Positions 15,274-22,487 of a stretch of 33,634 nucleotides of DNA are shown here, in pieces (positions within the stretch are counted from its first letter, which is position 1; each line of letters begins with the position of its first letter). Position numbers and translations under genes: made by a program. Source of the DNA: RHKX01 sp041393495 (GTDB lineage Bacteria; Actinomycetota; Thermoleophilia; Solirubrobacterales; 70-9); assembly GCA_041393495.1 (NCBI GenBank), contig JAWKKA010000021.1, forward strand, positions 1 to 33,634, in the 5' to 3' direction. The notes under the pieces are model-generated. The model worked only from the letters and a program-made list of their open reading frames with translations, was not told the origin of the DNA and made no database searches.

Positions 15274-15681
15274 ATGTTGAGCAGCGACGAGACGACTACG
15301 GGGTCGGAACCGGAGCTGATCAGCGGCTGGTTCAACGCGTTCAACGAACGCGACCTCGACGGCATGCTCGAGCGCTTCTCGCCGCAGATCGTGTTTCAGC
15401 CGCTGCGCTTCCCCGGCGTCGAGCACCGCTACGAGGGCCACGACGGGATCCGGGCCTGGTTCGCGGCGGTCACCGGCGGCCGGCACCTGCACCGGATCGA
15501 CGCCGAGAGCTTCTCCGAGACCGACGACGGCCGCGTGCTCGTCTCGGGCGCGGTGAGCCTCGCCGCCACCGGCGGCATCGCCCCGTTCAGCGGCATCTAC
15601 GTGATCGAGGACGGCAAGATCGTCGCGGCGACCCACTACTTCACGCCGACAGCGGTGCTCGACCGGCTCGGGTTGATCTGA
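15274..15681 (+). CDS. NTF2-like/SnoaL-like fold protein
   Basis: 135 aa, typical length of the nuclear-transport-factor-2 cone fold. It opens with a helix containing LISGWFNAFNERDLDGMLERFS, followed by DGIRAWFAAV and then the long curved strands ending DGKIVAATHYFTPTAVLDRLGL. Members include ketosteroid-isomerase-like enzymes, polyketide cyclases and non-catalytic ligand binders. No clear catalytic set can be assigned here. ATG at 15274 follows a purine-rich GGGAAGGG. It stands alone between the small gene and a convergent CYTH gene. Confidence 0.82.
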   Translation: MLSSDETTTGSEPELISGWFNAFNERDLDGMLERFSPQIVFQPLRFPGVEHRYEGHDGIRAWFAAVTGGRHLHRIDAESFSETDDGRVLVSGAVSLAATGGIAPFSGIYVIEDGKIVAATHYFTPTAVLDRLGLI

Positions 15682-15695
15682 TGACCTACGCAGCG

Positions 15696-15719
15696 CCGCG
15701 GTGACTAGAGGTCCCGCGG
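15696..15719. terminator. Bidirectional hairpin between convergent genes
   Basis: CCGCGG (15696-15701) plus GAC (15703-15705) pair with GTC (15711-15713) plus CCGCGG (15714-15719), with one bulged T and a TAGAG loop. The loop contains part of the stop codon of the minus-strand CYTH gene; the plus-strand gene stops 15 bases before the stem. Confidence 0.5.
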
Positions 15720-16187
15720 TGCCTCCGGAACCCTCCCGGCGAGTGCCAGCGAGCGGTTCGCCCAGCGCTCGTCGCCGGTCACCTCGGTCCCGAGCCAGGG
15801 CGGAGGCTCGAAGCGCTCGCCTTCGGTGAGGGTCGCGAACTCGACCTCGGCGACGATCAGCCCCGCGTGGGCTTCCCGGTAGACGTCCACCTCGACGATT
15901 CGGCCCGCGATCGTGCCACGATGGCGGACCTTGCTGACCCGGCGCCCCGCAGTCAGCGGCCAGAGCGCGTCGAACTGCTCGCGCGAGAGGTCGATCTCCT
16001 GCTCGGCGCGGACGAGGCCGCTGCCGGCCTTGACGGTCAGCTTCGGCCGCCCGCCGATCAGCCGCAGCCGCACCTCCGCGTCGGCCGATGCGGCGAGGTA
16101 GCCCTGCTCGATCTCCTCCGCCGGCGCCGATCCGAGCCACTCCGGCTCGGCGGCGAGGACGAACTTCCGCTCGATCTCGGCGCCCAT
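15705..16187 (-). CDS. CYTH-domain (triphosphate tunnel) protein
   Basis: 160 aa single-domain CYTH protein. Signatures in order: EIERKFVL (the EXEXK motif, residues 4-8), QGYLA, VRLRLIGG, KLTVKAG, RAEQEIDLS, KVRHRG, VEVDVYREA, LIVAEVEFA and the C-terminal EVTGDERWANRSLA. The alternating acidic/basic tunnel residues are the hallmark of inorganic triphosphatase/thiamine triphosphatase-like enzymes; which triphosphate is hydrolysed is unknown. ATG at 16187 lies six bases after a TAGGCT -10 box, with no ribosome binding site (leaderless). Converges on the NTF2-like gene. Confidence 0.9.
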   Translation of the reverse strand: MGAEIERKFVLAAEPEWLGSAPAEEIEQGYLAASADAEVRLRLIGGRPKLTVKAGSGLVRAEQEIDLSREQFDALWPLTAGRRVSKVRHRGTIAGRIVEVDVYREAHAGLIVAEVEFATLTEGERFEPPPWLGTEVTGDERWANRSLALAGRVPEAPRDL

Positions 16188-16314
16188 CGCCCGAGCCTAC
16201 CCGCGAGCGGCGGGCTGAGCCGGATGGACGGAGCGGCCCGACGGGAGGGGCGATCGGCCGGGGGGCGATCGCCGCCATCCGGCCGGCGCTCGGCGCGGCA
16301 TTGGCCGGCCCGGC

Positions 16315-16653
16315 TCAGTGGTCCATCAGCGTGATGCAGCCGGTGATCGTCGCCGGCGTGCCGACGCGGGGGGCGCCGCCCGCGGGGGAGGCCGTCCAGC
16401 AGCCGAAGCCGTTGACGGTCACCTCGTAGGTGCGCTCGCCGCTCCCCGGCCCGCTCGCAGCGCAGCTCCAGGCGCCCTCACCGGCCTCCGCGCAACTCGT
16501 CGTCACCGCGGCCGGAAGGTCGTCCTCGAGCGAAGCCGCCATCGCGTCGCCCGTGACCCCGATGAACGGGCTCGGCCGGAGGACGAAGATCGTGGCCACG
16601 ACCAGGATCGCGACGAGCGTCGCGACGTAGGGGAACAGGCGCCGGGCGGACAC
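16315..16653 (-). CDS. Small membrane-anchored extracytoplasmic protein
   Basis: 112 aa. A short Arg-containing N-terminus is followed by one hydrophobic segment (LFPYVATLVAILVVATIFVL, residues 6-25) and an extracytoplasmic domain of about 85 residues with four Cys (TSCAEAG, WSCAAS, GFGCWTA, TGCITL), probably two disulfides. It is either anchored or secreted by an uncleaved signal. No family recognised. GTG at 16653 is six bases from TACGCT; leaderless. Divergent from the secreted tandem-domain protein (about 100 bases between starts). Confidence 0.7.
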   Translation of the reverse strand: MSARRLFPYVATLVAILVVATIFVLRPSPFIGVTGDAMAASLEDDLPAAVTTSCAEAGEGAWSCAASGPGSGERTYEVTVNGFGCWTASPAGGAPRVGTPATITGCITLMDH

Positions 16654-16702
16654 CGGCGCAGCGTAGAGGGCCGCCTGCGGGGCGTTCCGCCCGCCCTGTC
16701 GC

Positions 16703-16708
16703 TAGGTT
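16703..16708 (+). promoter_or_regulatory. -10 element of the tandem-domain secreted protein gene
   Basis: TAGGTT about 50 bases before the ATG at 16758. The leader ends in a strong purine tract (GAGGGAGGGG, 16745-16754), so this message, unlike many neighbours, has a ribosome binding site. Confidence 0.45.
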
Positions 16709-16757
16709 CTCCGGGCCGCGAAGCGGCGAAGCAGCACGGCAATCGAGGGAGGGGTTG

Positions 16758-17396
<639 letters not shown>

Positions 17397-17399
17397 GAG

Positions 17400-17435
17400 C
17401 CGGCGGCGGCTTGCCGGCGGGCGGGCCGCCGCCGG
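17400..17435. terminator. Bidirectional terminator hairpin
   Basis: CCGGCGGCGGC (17400-17410) and GCCGCCGCCGG (17425-17435) form a perfect 11-base stem with a 14-base loop. It fills exactly the gap between the stop codons of the convergent secreted-protein and CsoR genes. Confidence 0.6.
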
Positions 17436-17735
17436 TCAGCGGCTCTTCAGGAGGCGTGCGACCGCGTCCATCATCTCGGTCGTGCGCTCCTCCTGCTTGC
17501 CCGCGGCGGCGGCGACGACGCAGTGGCGCGCATGGTCGTCGAGGACCGCGATCGCGACGCGGTCCAGCGCCGAGCGGATCGCGGCGATCTGGGTGAGGAT
17601 GTCGATGCAGTAACGCTCCTCTTCGACCATCCGCTCGACGCCGTTGACCTGGCCGGCGATCCGCCGCAGGCGCTTGGTCAGATCCTCCTTGTCCTCGGCG
17701 TAGCCGGGGTTCTCCGGGTTCATCGCGCGCTCCAT
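17436..17735 (-). CDS. csoR: CsoR-type metal-sensing transcriptional repressor
   Basis: 99 aa, all-helical, with no helix-turn-helix, as in the CsoR/RcnR/FrmR family. KRLRRIAGQVNGVERM is the characteristic first helix. The Cu(I) ligands of CsoR are present with correct spacing: Cys43 (in RYCIDILTQI), His68 and Cys72 (in DDHARHCVV), i.e. 25 and 4 residues apart, as in the M. tuberculosis protein. Tyr42 and an acidic residue near 87 match second-shell positions. Hence probably a copper sensor, though persulfide sensing (CstR) uses the same Cys pair. ATG at 17735; Met5 at 17723 is an alternative. No copper ATPase is nearby; it is divergent from an ABC1 kinase across its likely operator. Confidence 0.9.
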   Translation of the reverse strand: MERAMNPENPGYAEDKEDLTKRLRRIAGQVNGVERMVEEERYCIDILTQIAAIRSALDRVAIAVLDDHARHCVVAAAAGKQEERTTEMMDAVARLLKSR

Positions 17736-17757
17736 GGTGGTGGTCGGGGTCTGCAGC

Positions 17758-17780
17758 AGTATATACCCCTACCCCGTATG
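17758..17780 (-). promoter_or_regulatory. CsoR promoter with C/G-tract operator
   Basis: On the minus strand TATACT (17758-17763) is a near-perfect -10 box. Directly upstream, ATAC (17764-17767) and GTAT (17776-17779) flank two C-tracts (CCCC-TA-CCCC), the pseudo-palindromic G-tract architecture known for CsoR operators. Binding would overlap the -10/-35 spacer, giving autorepression. The site ends about 30 bases before the ABC1 kinase -10 box. Confidence 0.65.
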
Positions 17781-17823
17781 AACGCAGCGGGGCCGGCGGC
17801 GGCCGTGGGCTATAACCGCAGGC

Positions 17824-19233
17824 ATGGCCGAACGCCGCCCCGAGGACCGCGACGACGCCGAGGGGCCGCGGATCAGGACCGGCCGCCTCGGCCGCACCGC
17901 GGGCGTCGGCGGCATGGTCGCCGGCCAGGGCCTGCGCTGGGCCGGGACGCGGCTCGCCAACCTGACCCGCGACGACGAGCGCCGCCAGCGCGCGACCGAC
18001 GACCGCGTCGCCGCGATCGCCGTGCAGATCGCCAGGCAGCTCGGCGAGATGAAGGGCGCCGCGATGAAGATCGGCCAGGTGCTCTCGACCGTCGAGCTCC
18101 CCGGCCTCTCCGAGGAGGGCCAGGCGGAGTTCCGTGCCGCCCTCGCCAAGCTCCGCGACGACGCGCCGAAGTTCGGCTACGAGGACATCGCCCGGGTCGT
18201 TGAGGATGACCTCGGCATGCCCGTGGAGGCGGCGTTCGCGGGGTTCGAGCGGGAGGCGTTCGCCGCCGCGTCGATCGGCCAGGTCCACCGGGCGGTCACC
18301 CGCGAGGGCGCCGCGGTCGCCGTCAAGGTCCAGTACCCGGGCGTCGCCGAGGCCGTCGAGGTCGATCTCCGCAACCTCCACCTGATCCTCCGGCTCGTCA
18401 AGCGGATGGCGCCCGGGCTCGACGTCAAGGCGGTCGGCGGCGAGATCCGCGAGCGGATCTCCGAGGAGCTCGATTACGAGCTCGAGGCCCAGAACCACCG
18501 GGCGCTCGAGCGCGCCTTCGACGGCCATCCGTTCGCAGTCGTGCCGAAGGTCCACACGCGGCTGTCGGGCCGGCGGGTGCTCGTCACCGACTACCTCGAG
18601 GGCGAGCGCTTCGAGTCCGTCAAGGAGATGGACGAGGCGACGCGCGACCGCTACGGCGAGATCGTCTTCCGCTTCTTCTTCGATCGCGAGCGGACGTTGA
18701 TGATCCTCGGCGACCCGCACCCGGGCAACTACCTGCTGCTCGCCGACGGCCGCGTCGGCTTCCTCGACTTCGGGATGGTTCGCCGGGTGCCGCGCGAGCA
18801 CCTCGAGCGCGAGCGGGCGCTCGGCCGTGCGATCGCAAGCGGTGACGCCGACCGCGTCCACGAGCTGATGGCGGAGCTCGGCTATCTCCCCGACCCCGAC
18901 GAGTTCCCTCCGGCGGAGCTCCTCGACCAGGTCCACTCGGGCGCTCGCTGGCTGTTCGAGCCCGGCTTCCGGCGCCTCGACCCCGACTACGCTCGCGAGC
19001 TGATCGAGACGAGCAGCTCGCCGCGCAGCCCCCACTACGAGCGGATGAAGCGGCAGACGATGCCGCCGGCGTCGCTGCTGATGCGCCGCCAGGAGGGCCT
19101 CGTCTTCATCACCCTCGCCGAGCTTCGCGCCGGCGCCGACTGGGCCCGGATCGCGGCCGAGTACATCGCCGACGAGCCGCCGTCGACCGATCTCGGCCGC
19201 GCCGAGAAGCGCTACTGGGACCGTCGTGAATAG
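17824..19233 (+). CDS. ABC1/UbiB-family atypical kinase
   Basis: 469 aa. The diagnostic KxGQ motif is in MKIGQVLS (Lys82-Gln85), and the Ala-rich loop in AFAAASIGQVHRA, followed by the ATP-binding VAVKVQYPG (Lys168). The catalytic/metal residues are in LGDPHPGNYLL (Asp297, Asn302) and FLDFGMV (Asp315). The family is linked to isoprenoid-quinone or lipid metabolism through ATPase activity. There is no C-terminal membrane hairpin, so it is of the short type. ATG at 17824 lies seven bases after TATAAC and lacks a ribosome binding site (leaderless). Shares its upstream region with the CsoR operator. Confidence 0.92.
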   Translation: MAERRPEDRDDAEGPRIRTGRLGRTAGVGGMVAGQGLRWAGTRLANLTRDDERRQRATDDRVAAIAVQIARQLGEMKGAAMKIGQVLSTVELPGLSEEGQAEFRAALAKLRDDAPKFGYEDIARVVEDDLGMPVEAAFAGFEREAFAAASIGQVHRAVTREGAAVAVKVQYPGVAEAVEVDLRNLHLILRLVKRMAPGLDVKAVGGEIRERISEELDYELEAQNHRALERAFDGHPFAVVPKVHTRLSGRRVLVTDYLEGERFESVKEMDEATRDRYGEIVFRFFFDRERTLMILGDPHPGNYLLLADGRVGFLDFGMVRRVPREHLERERALGRAIASGDADRVHELMAELGYLPDPDEFPPAELLDQVHSGARWLFEPGFRRLDPDYARELIETSSSPRSPHYERMKRQTMPPASLLMRRQEGLVFITLAELRAGADWARIAAEYIADEPPSTDLGRAEKRYWDRRE

Positions 19234-19330
19234 AACCCGCCGCATCGGGGTATCCGGGGGGCATTCGGAGGCGATCCACGGATCCCGGGTCCGCGGAGCC
19301 GCAGCGACCCGGCAAGGAGAAACGGTCCCA

Positions 19331-19465
19331 ATGCCCCTCGCAGTTCTGCTGATCATCATCGGGATCGCGCTGGTGATCCTCGCCAGCCCCATCCTCGGCA
19401 TCATCGTGATCCTGATCGGGCTGGCATTGCTGCTGGCGCCGCGGCTCGGGAGCAGGAGCGTCTGA
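19331..19465 (+). CDS. Small two-segment membrane protein (44 aa)
   Basis: ATG at 19331 is preceded by AAGGAG (19314-19319). The protein is almost entirely hydrophobic: two segments (AVLLIIIGIALVIL and ILGIIVILIGLALLLAP) separated by ASP, ending in RLGSRSV. The frame extends upstream, but those codons are polar, atypical and precede the ribosome binding site. The ~97-base leader after the kinase gene is GC-rich with weak inverted repeats. Function unknown; probably the tail of the ABC1 kinase transcript or its own unit. Confidence 0.65.
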   Translation: MPLAVLLIIIGIALVILASPILGIIVILIGLALLLAPRLGSRSV

Positions 19466-19552
19466 AGCGGGGAGGGGGTCGGCGGGGGAGTGGTCCTCGC
19501 CGCCACCCCGGAGGGCGCGACCGCCCGGGCAGGGAGGCCGTAGGCTGAGTCG

Positions 19553-20320
19553 ATGCGGATCGACTCGGCCGGAGCACTCGTGAGCGGCGGGGCGTCGGGC
19601 CTCGGCGAGGCCACCGTTCGGCGCCTCCACGACGCCGGCGCCCACGTCGTGATCGCGGACCTGAACCGCGAGAAGGGGGAGGCGCTCGCCGCCGACCTCG
19701 GCGAACGGGCGAGCTTTCGCGCGGTCGACGTCACCGATCCCGACGCCGTCGAGGCGGCCGCGGCCGCCGCGGCGATGGCGCCGCGCGGGCTCCGGATCGC
19801 GGTCGGCTGCGCCGGGATCGGCTGGGCGCAGCGGGTCACCGGCAGGCAGGGGCCGCACCCGCTCGACCTGTTCCGGAACGTCGTCGAGGTGAACCTCGTC
19901 GGCATGTTCAACCTGATGCGGCTCGCGACGACCCGGATGAACGCCAACGAGGCCGACGAGGAGGGCGAGCGTGGCCTGTTCGTCAGCACGGCTTCGGTCG
20001 CCGCCTTCGACGGTCAGATCGGCCAGATCGCCTACGCGGCCTCGAAGGCCGGGATCGTCGGGATGACGCTGCCGGCCGCGCGCGACCTCGCCGGCCGCGG
20101 CATCCGGGTGATGACGATCGCCCCCGGCCTCTTCGACACCCCGCTGCTGGCGGCGCTTCCCGAGGAAGCACGCACCGCCCTCGGCGAGTCGATCCCGTTC
20201 CCGAGCCGCCTCGGCCGCCCCGGGGAGTTCGCCGACCTCGTCGCCGCGATCGCCGGCAACCCGATGCTGAACGGCGAGACGGTCCGCCTCGACGGCGCAA
20301 TCCGCATGCCGCCGCGATGA
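19553..20320 (+). CDS. SDR-family dehydrogenase (3-hydroxyacyl-CoA dehydrogenase type 2-like)
   Basis: 255 aa classical short-chain dehydrogenase. Cofactor motif SGGASGLGEA (Gly12-Gly18) and acidic IADLNRE (Asp36, NAD preference). Catalytic Ser148, Tyr161 and Lys165 (YAASK). PGLFDTPLL and the C-terminal RLDGAIRMPPR closely resemble HSD17B10-type 3-hydroxyacyl-CoA dehydrogenases, so oxidation of 3-hydroxyacyl-CoA in fatty-acid or branched-chain degradation is likely. ATG at 19553 is six bases after TAGGCT (leaderless). Confidence 0.92.
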   Translation: MRIDSAGALVSGGASGLGEATVRRLHDAGAHVVIADLNREKGEALAADLGERASFRAVDVTDPDAVEAAAAAAAMAPRGLRIAVGCAGIGWAQRVTGRQGPHPLDLFRNVVEVNLVGMFNLMRLATTRMNANEADEEGERGLFVSTASVAAFDGQIGQIAYAASKAGIVGMTLPAARDLAGRGIRVMTIAPGLFDTPLLAALPEEARTALGESIPFPSRLGRPGEFADLVAAIAGNPMLNGETVRLDGAIRMPPR

Positions 20321-20330
20321 CGGCGCGCTC

Positions 20331-20347
20331 GCAGCCCCGCGGGCTGC
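20331..20347. terminator. Hairpin between convergent genes
   Basis: GCAGCCC (20331-20337) and GGGCTGC (20341-20347) form a perfect 7-base stem with a CGC loop, ten bases after the SDR stop and upstream of the convergent gene's stop. Confidence 0.5.
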
Positions 20348-20372
20348 TCGACTGCGCCGGCCCGCCGGCTCG

Positions 20373-20654
20373 CTAGCCGTAGATCGGCGGCGAGTCCTCG
20401 TCGCCGGGCTCGTCGGGATAGGCGAGGACGATGTGGCGGGCGCCGACCGTGACGAAGCCGTGCTCGCTGGCATCGGTGGCGCCCGACTCGAGGTGCTCGA
20501 TCACGGTCGCGTTCGTCAGCGCGATGAACTCGAGCTCGCCCTGATTGAGGTAGTCGGAGAGGCGGCTGCGGTAACCCTCCTGGGGCAGCGTCAGCTCGCC
20601 GACGATCCGGTGCCGGTCGGTCTCGACGACGACCCGCAGGTTGCGCTTTTCCAT
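20373..20654 (-). CDS. Conserved small protein, DUF6812-like
   Basis: 93 aa, MEKRNLRVVVETDRHRI followed by VGELTLPQEGYRSRLSDYLN, then LEFIALTNATVIEH and VGARHIVLAYPDE. It looks like a compact beta-barrel domain: short strands with a GYRSRLSDYLN motif that I associate with DUF6812-type proteins of actinobacteria; the assignment is from memory. Acidic C-terminus. A much longer frame continues upstream but is antisense to the GH9 gene and not real. ATG at 20654 lies six bases from TACAAC on the minus strand (leaderless). Divergent from the GH9 gene. Function unknown. Confidence 0.75.
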   Translation of the reverse strand: MEKRNLRVVVETDRHRIVGELTLPQEGYRSRLSDYLNQGELEFIALTNATVIEHLESGATDASEHGFVTVGARHIVLAYPDEPGDEDSPPIYG

Positions 20655-20660
20655 CGCCGG

Positions 20661-20719
20661 GTTGTATCCGATCGGATCGACCGGCGGGCGGCGCCGGGCC
20701 GCGCCGTCGCGGGTAACGT
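20661..20719. promoter_or_regulatory. Divergent promoters of the small protein and GH9 genes
   Basis: TACAAC on the minus strand (20661-20666) and TAACGT on the plus strand (20714-20719) face outward, each 6-7 bases from a start codon. A perfect 12-base palindrome, ATCCGATCGGAT (20666-20677), abuts the first box and could be an operator. Confidence 0.4.
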
Positions 20720-20726
20720 CACGGCG

Positions 20727-22469
20727 ATGTCCCGCACCGCCGCGCCGCTCGCCCGCACCGCCGGATCGCTCGCCCGCACCGCCGCGCCGCTCGCCGCCCT
20801 GGTCGCGTTGCTCGTCGCGGGCGCGCCCACGGCGACGGCGAAGGCGCCGCCGACGAAGATCCGGGTCGGCGGCCCGAGCGCGCCCGACGAGAGCAAGGTC
20901 GCGATCGTCGGCAGCGACCGCGACCTCGCCGGCCATCGGTTCTCGGTCCTCGACGCCGGCGGCGATCGGGTGCTGCGGGGCCGGCTCCGTCGCGCCCCCG
21001 GCCGCCCCGCTCCCTGGCGGCGGGCCTATCGGGCGGACCTGAGCCGGGTTCGCCTGCCGGGCCGCTACCGGGTCCGGGTCGGCGGGCAGCGGTCGCGTTC
21101 GTGGGTGGTCCGGCCGGCGGGCTCCGAGGATGCGATCGCGGCGATGCTCGGCTACTTCGAGGCGAACCGCGACGGCGCCGAGCCGTCGCCGCTTCACCCT
21201 CCCTCGCATCTGCACGACGCGATGGTCCACCCCGACGCCCCGATCGACGGCGGCGAGCGGCTCGACATGACCGGGGGCTGGATGGACGCCGGCGACATGA
21301 TCCACTTCACCCAGACGACCGCGTTTGCGACCGCGATGCTCGAGGCCGCCGCTCGGCTCGACCCGAGCTCGGCGCTGGCGCTCGAAGCGGAGGCCGACGT
21401 TGGGGTGCGCTGGCTGCTGAAGGCCCACCCGGCGCCGGGCCTGTTCATCGCCCAGGTCGGCGACGAGCGTGATCACGATCGCGGCTTCCGCGACCCCGCC
21501 GACGATGACGGCAGCTCCAGCCCCGGGATCGGAACCCGCTTCGCGTATCCGGAGATCGGCGGCGATCTGGGCGGCAAGGCCGCGACGGCATTGGCGCTCG
21601 CCTACCTGCGGAGCGGCGATCCGGCTCTGCTCGCCGCCGCTCGGGACTGGTACGCGGCGGGCGCCGCGGCCGGCCGGCCGGCCCGGGCGCTCCGCGACGC
21701 CGGCTACCCGGCCTACTCGGCCGACTTCTACGTCGCCCCGAGCTGGAAGGACTCGATGGCGAGCGGGGCGGCCGAGCTGTTCCGGGCGAGCTGCGCGGCC
21801 GGCGCCTGTCAGACCTCCTACGAGCGCGACTTCCGGCGTTGGCTGTCCGATCGGCGCCAGACGGGCGCCTACGCGGCGATGGGCGCGGTCGATGACTTCG
21901 CCTCCTTCGGCGCCGCCGAGGTCTGCGGCGGCTTCGGCGGCGGGCCCTCCGTCTTCACCCCGGCAAGCCGTCGCGCTGCCTGCGACCGCCTTGCCGAGAA
22001 CGGCCGGATCGCGGCGCGGCAGGCGCGCTCCAACGCGTTCGGCATGCCCGGCTACTTCAGCTGGGGGACGAGCGCCCAAAACGGCGCCGCCGGAGCGCTG
22101 GCGGCGCTCGCGACCGTCGCCCCGGGCGGGCCGCGCGATGGCTGCCGGGTCGCCGCCGGAGCCCGTGACTGGCTGCTCGGCCGGAATCCGTTCGGGGCCG
22201 GCCTGATCGTTGGCTACGGGCCGCGGGCGCCCGTCCATCCCCACCACTGGGGGTCGCTCCGCGGCGCCGGCGTCCCGACCGGCGCCGTTGTCGGCGGGCC
22301 GGCGCCGCGGGCGGAGGTCCGCGGCGAGGGCTTTCGGCCGCGGAGCCCGTTCGACAGCCGCTTCGCGACCTATGAGGATCGACGTGCCGACTACGTGACG
22401 TCGGAGCCGGCGATCGACTACACGGCCTCGTCGATCCTCCTGCTCGCTGCGCTCGAGGCGCGCTGCTGA
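20727..22469 (+). CDS. Secreted glycoside hydrolase family 9 enzyme with N-terminal Ig-like domain
   Basis: 580 aa. Long signal peptide (about 39 residues, cleavage near TATA-KA), then an Ig-like CelD_N-type domain (about 43-130), then the GH9 (alpha/alpha)6 barrel. The catalytic base pair is in GGWMDAGDMIHF (Asp187/Asp190) and the acid in DYVTSEPAIDYTAS (Glu560), both in the usual order. The third GH9 signature region reads LLGRNPFG ... VHPHHWGS, with Trp where the signature normally has Arg. Likely an extracellular beta-glucanase/cellulase or related exo-enzyme. ATG at 20727, seven bases after TAACGT; leaderless. Confidence 0.9.
   Translation: MSRTAAPLARTAGSLARTAAPLAALVALLVAGAPTATAKAPPTKIRVGGPSAPDESKVAIVGSDRDLAGHRFSVLDAGGDRVLRGRLRRAPGRPAPWRRAYRADLSRVRLPGRYRVRVGGQRSRSWVVRPAGSEDAIAAMLGYFEANRDGAEPSPLHPPSHLHDAMVHPDAPIDGGERLDMTGGWMDAGDMIHFTQTTAFATAMLEAAARLDPSSALALEAEADVGVRWLLKAHPAPGLFIAQVGDERDHDRGFRDPADDDGSSSPGIGTRFAYPEIGGDLGGKAATALALAYLRSGDPALLAAARDWYAAGAAAGRPARALRDAGYPAYSADFYVAPSWKDSMASGAAELFRASCAAGACQTSYERDFRRWLSDRRQTGAYAAMGAVDDFASFGAAEVCGGFGGGPSVFTPASRRAACDRLAENGRIAARQARSNAFGMPGYFSWGTSAQNGAAGALAALATVAPGGPRDGCRVAAGARDWLLGRNPFGAGLIVGYGPRAPVHPHHWGSLRGAGVPTGAVVGGPAPRAEVRGEGFRPRSPFDSRFATYEDRRADYVTSEPAIDYTASSILLLAALEARC
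20731..20793 (+). repeat. Three tandem 21-bp repeats in the GH9 signal peptide
   Basis: Units at 20731-20751, 20752-20772 and 20773-20793 have exact period. The first and third are identical and the second differs at three adjacent positions. They encode RTAAPLA-RTAGSLA-RTAAPLA at the start of the signal peptide, extending its n-region. Confidence 0.88.
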
Positions 22470-22487
22470 GGTCGGCTTCGGCTTCGC

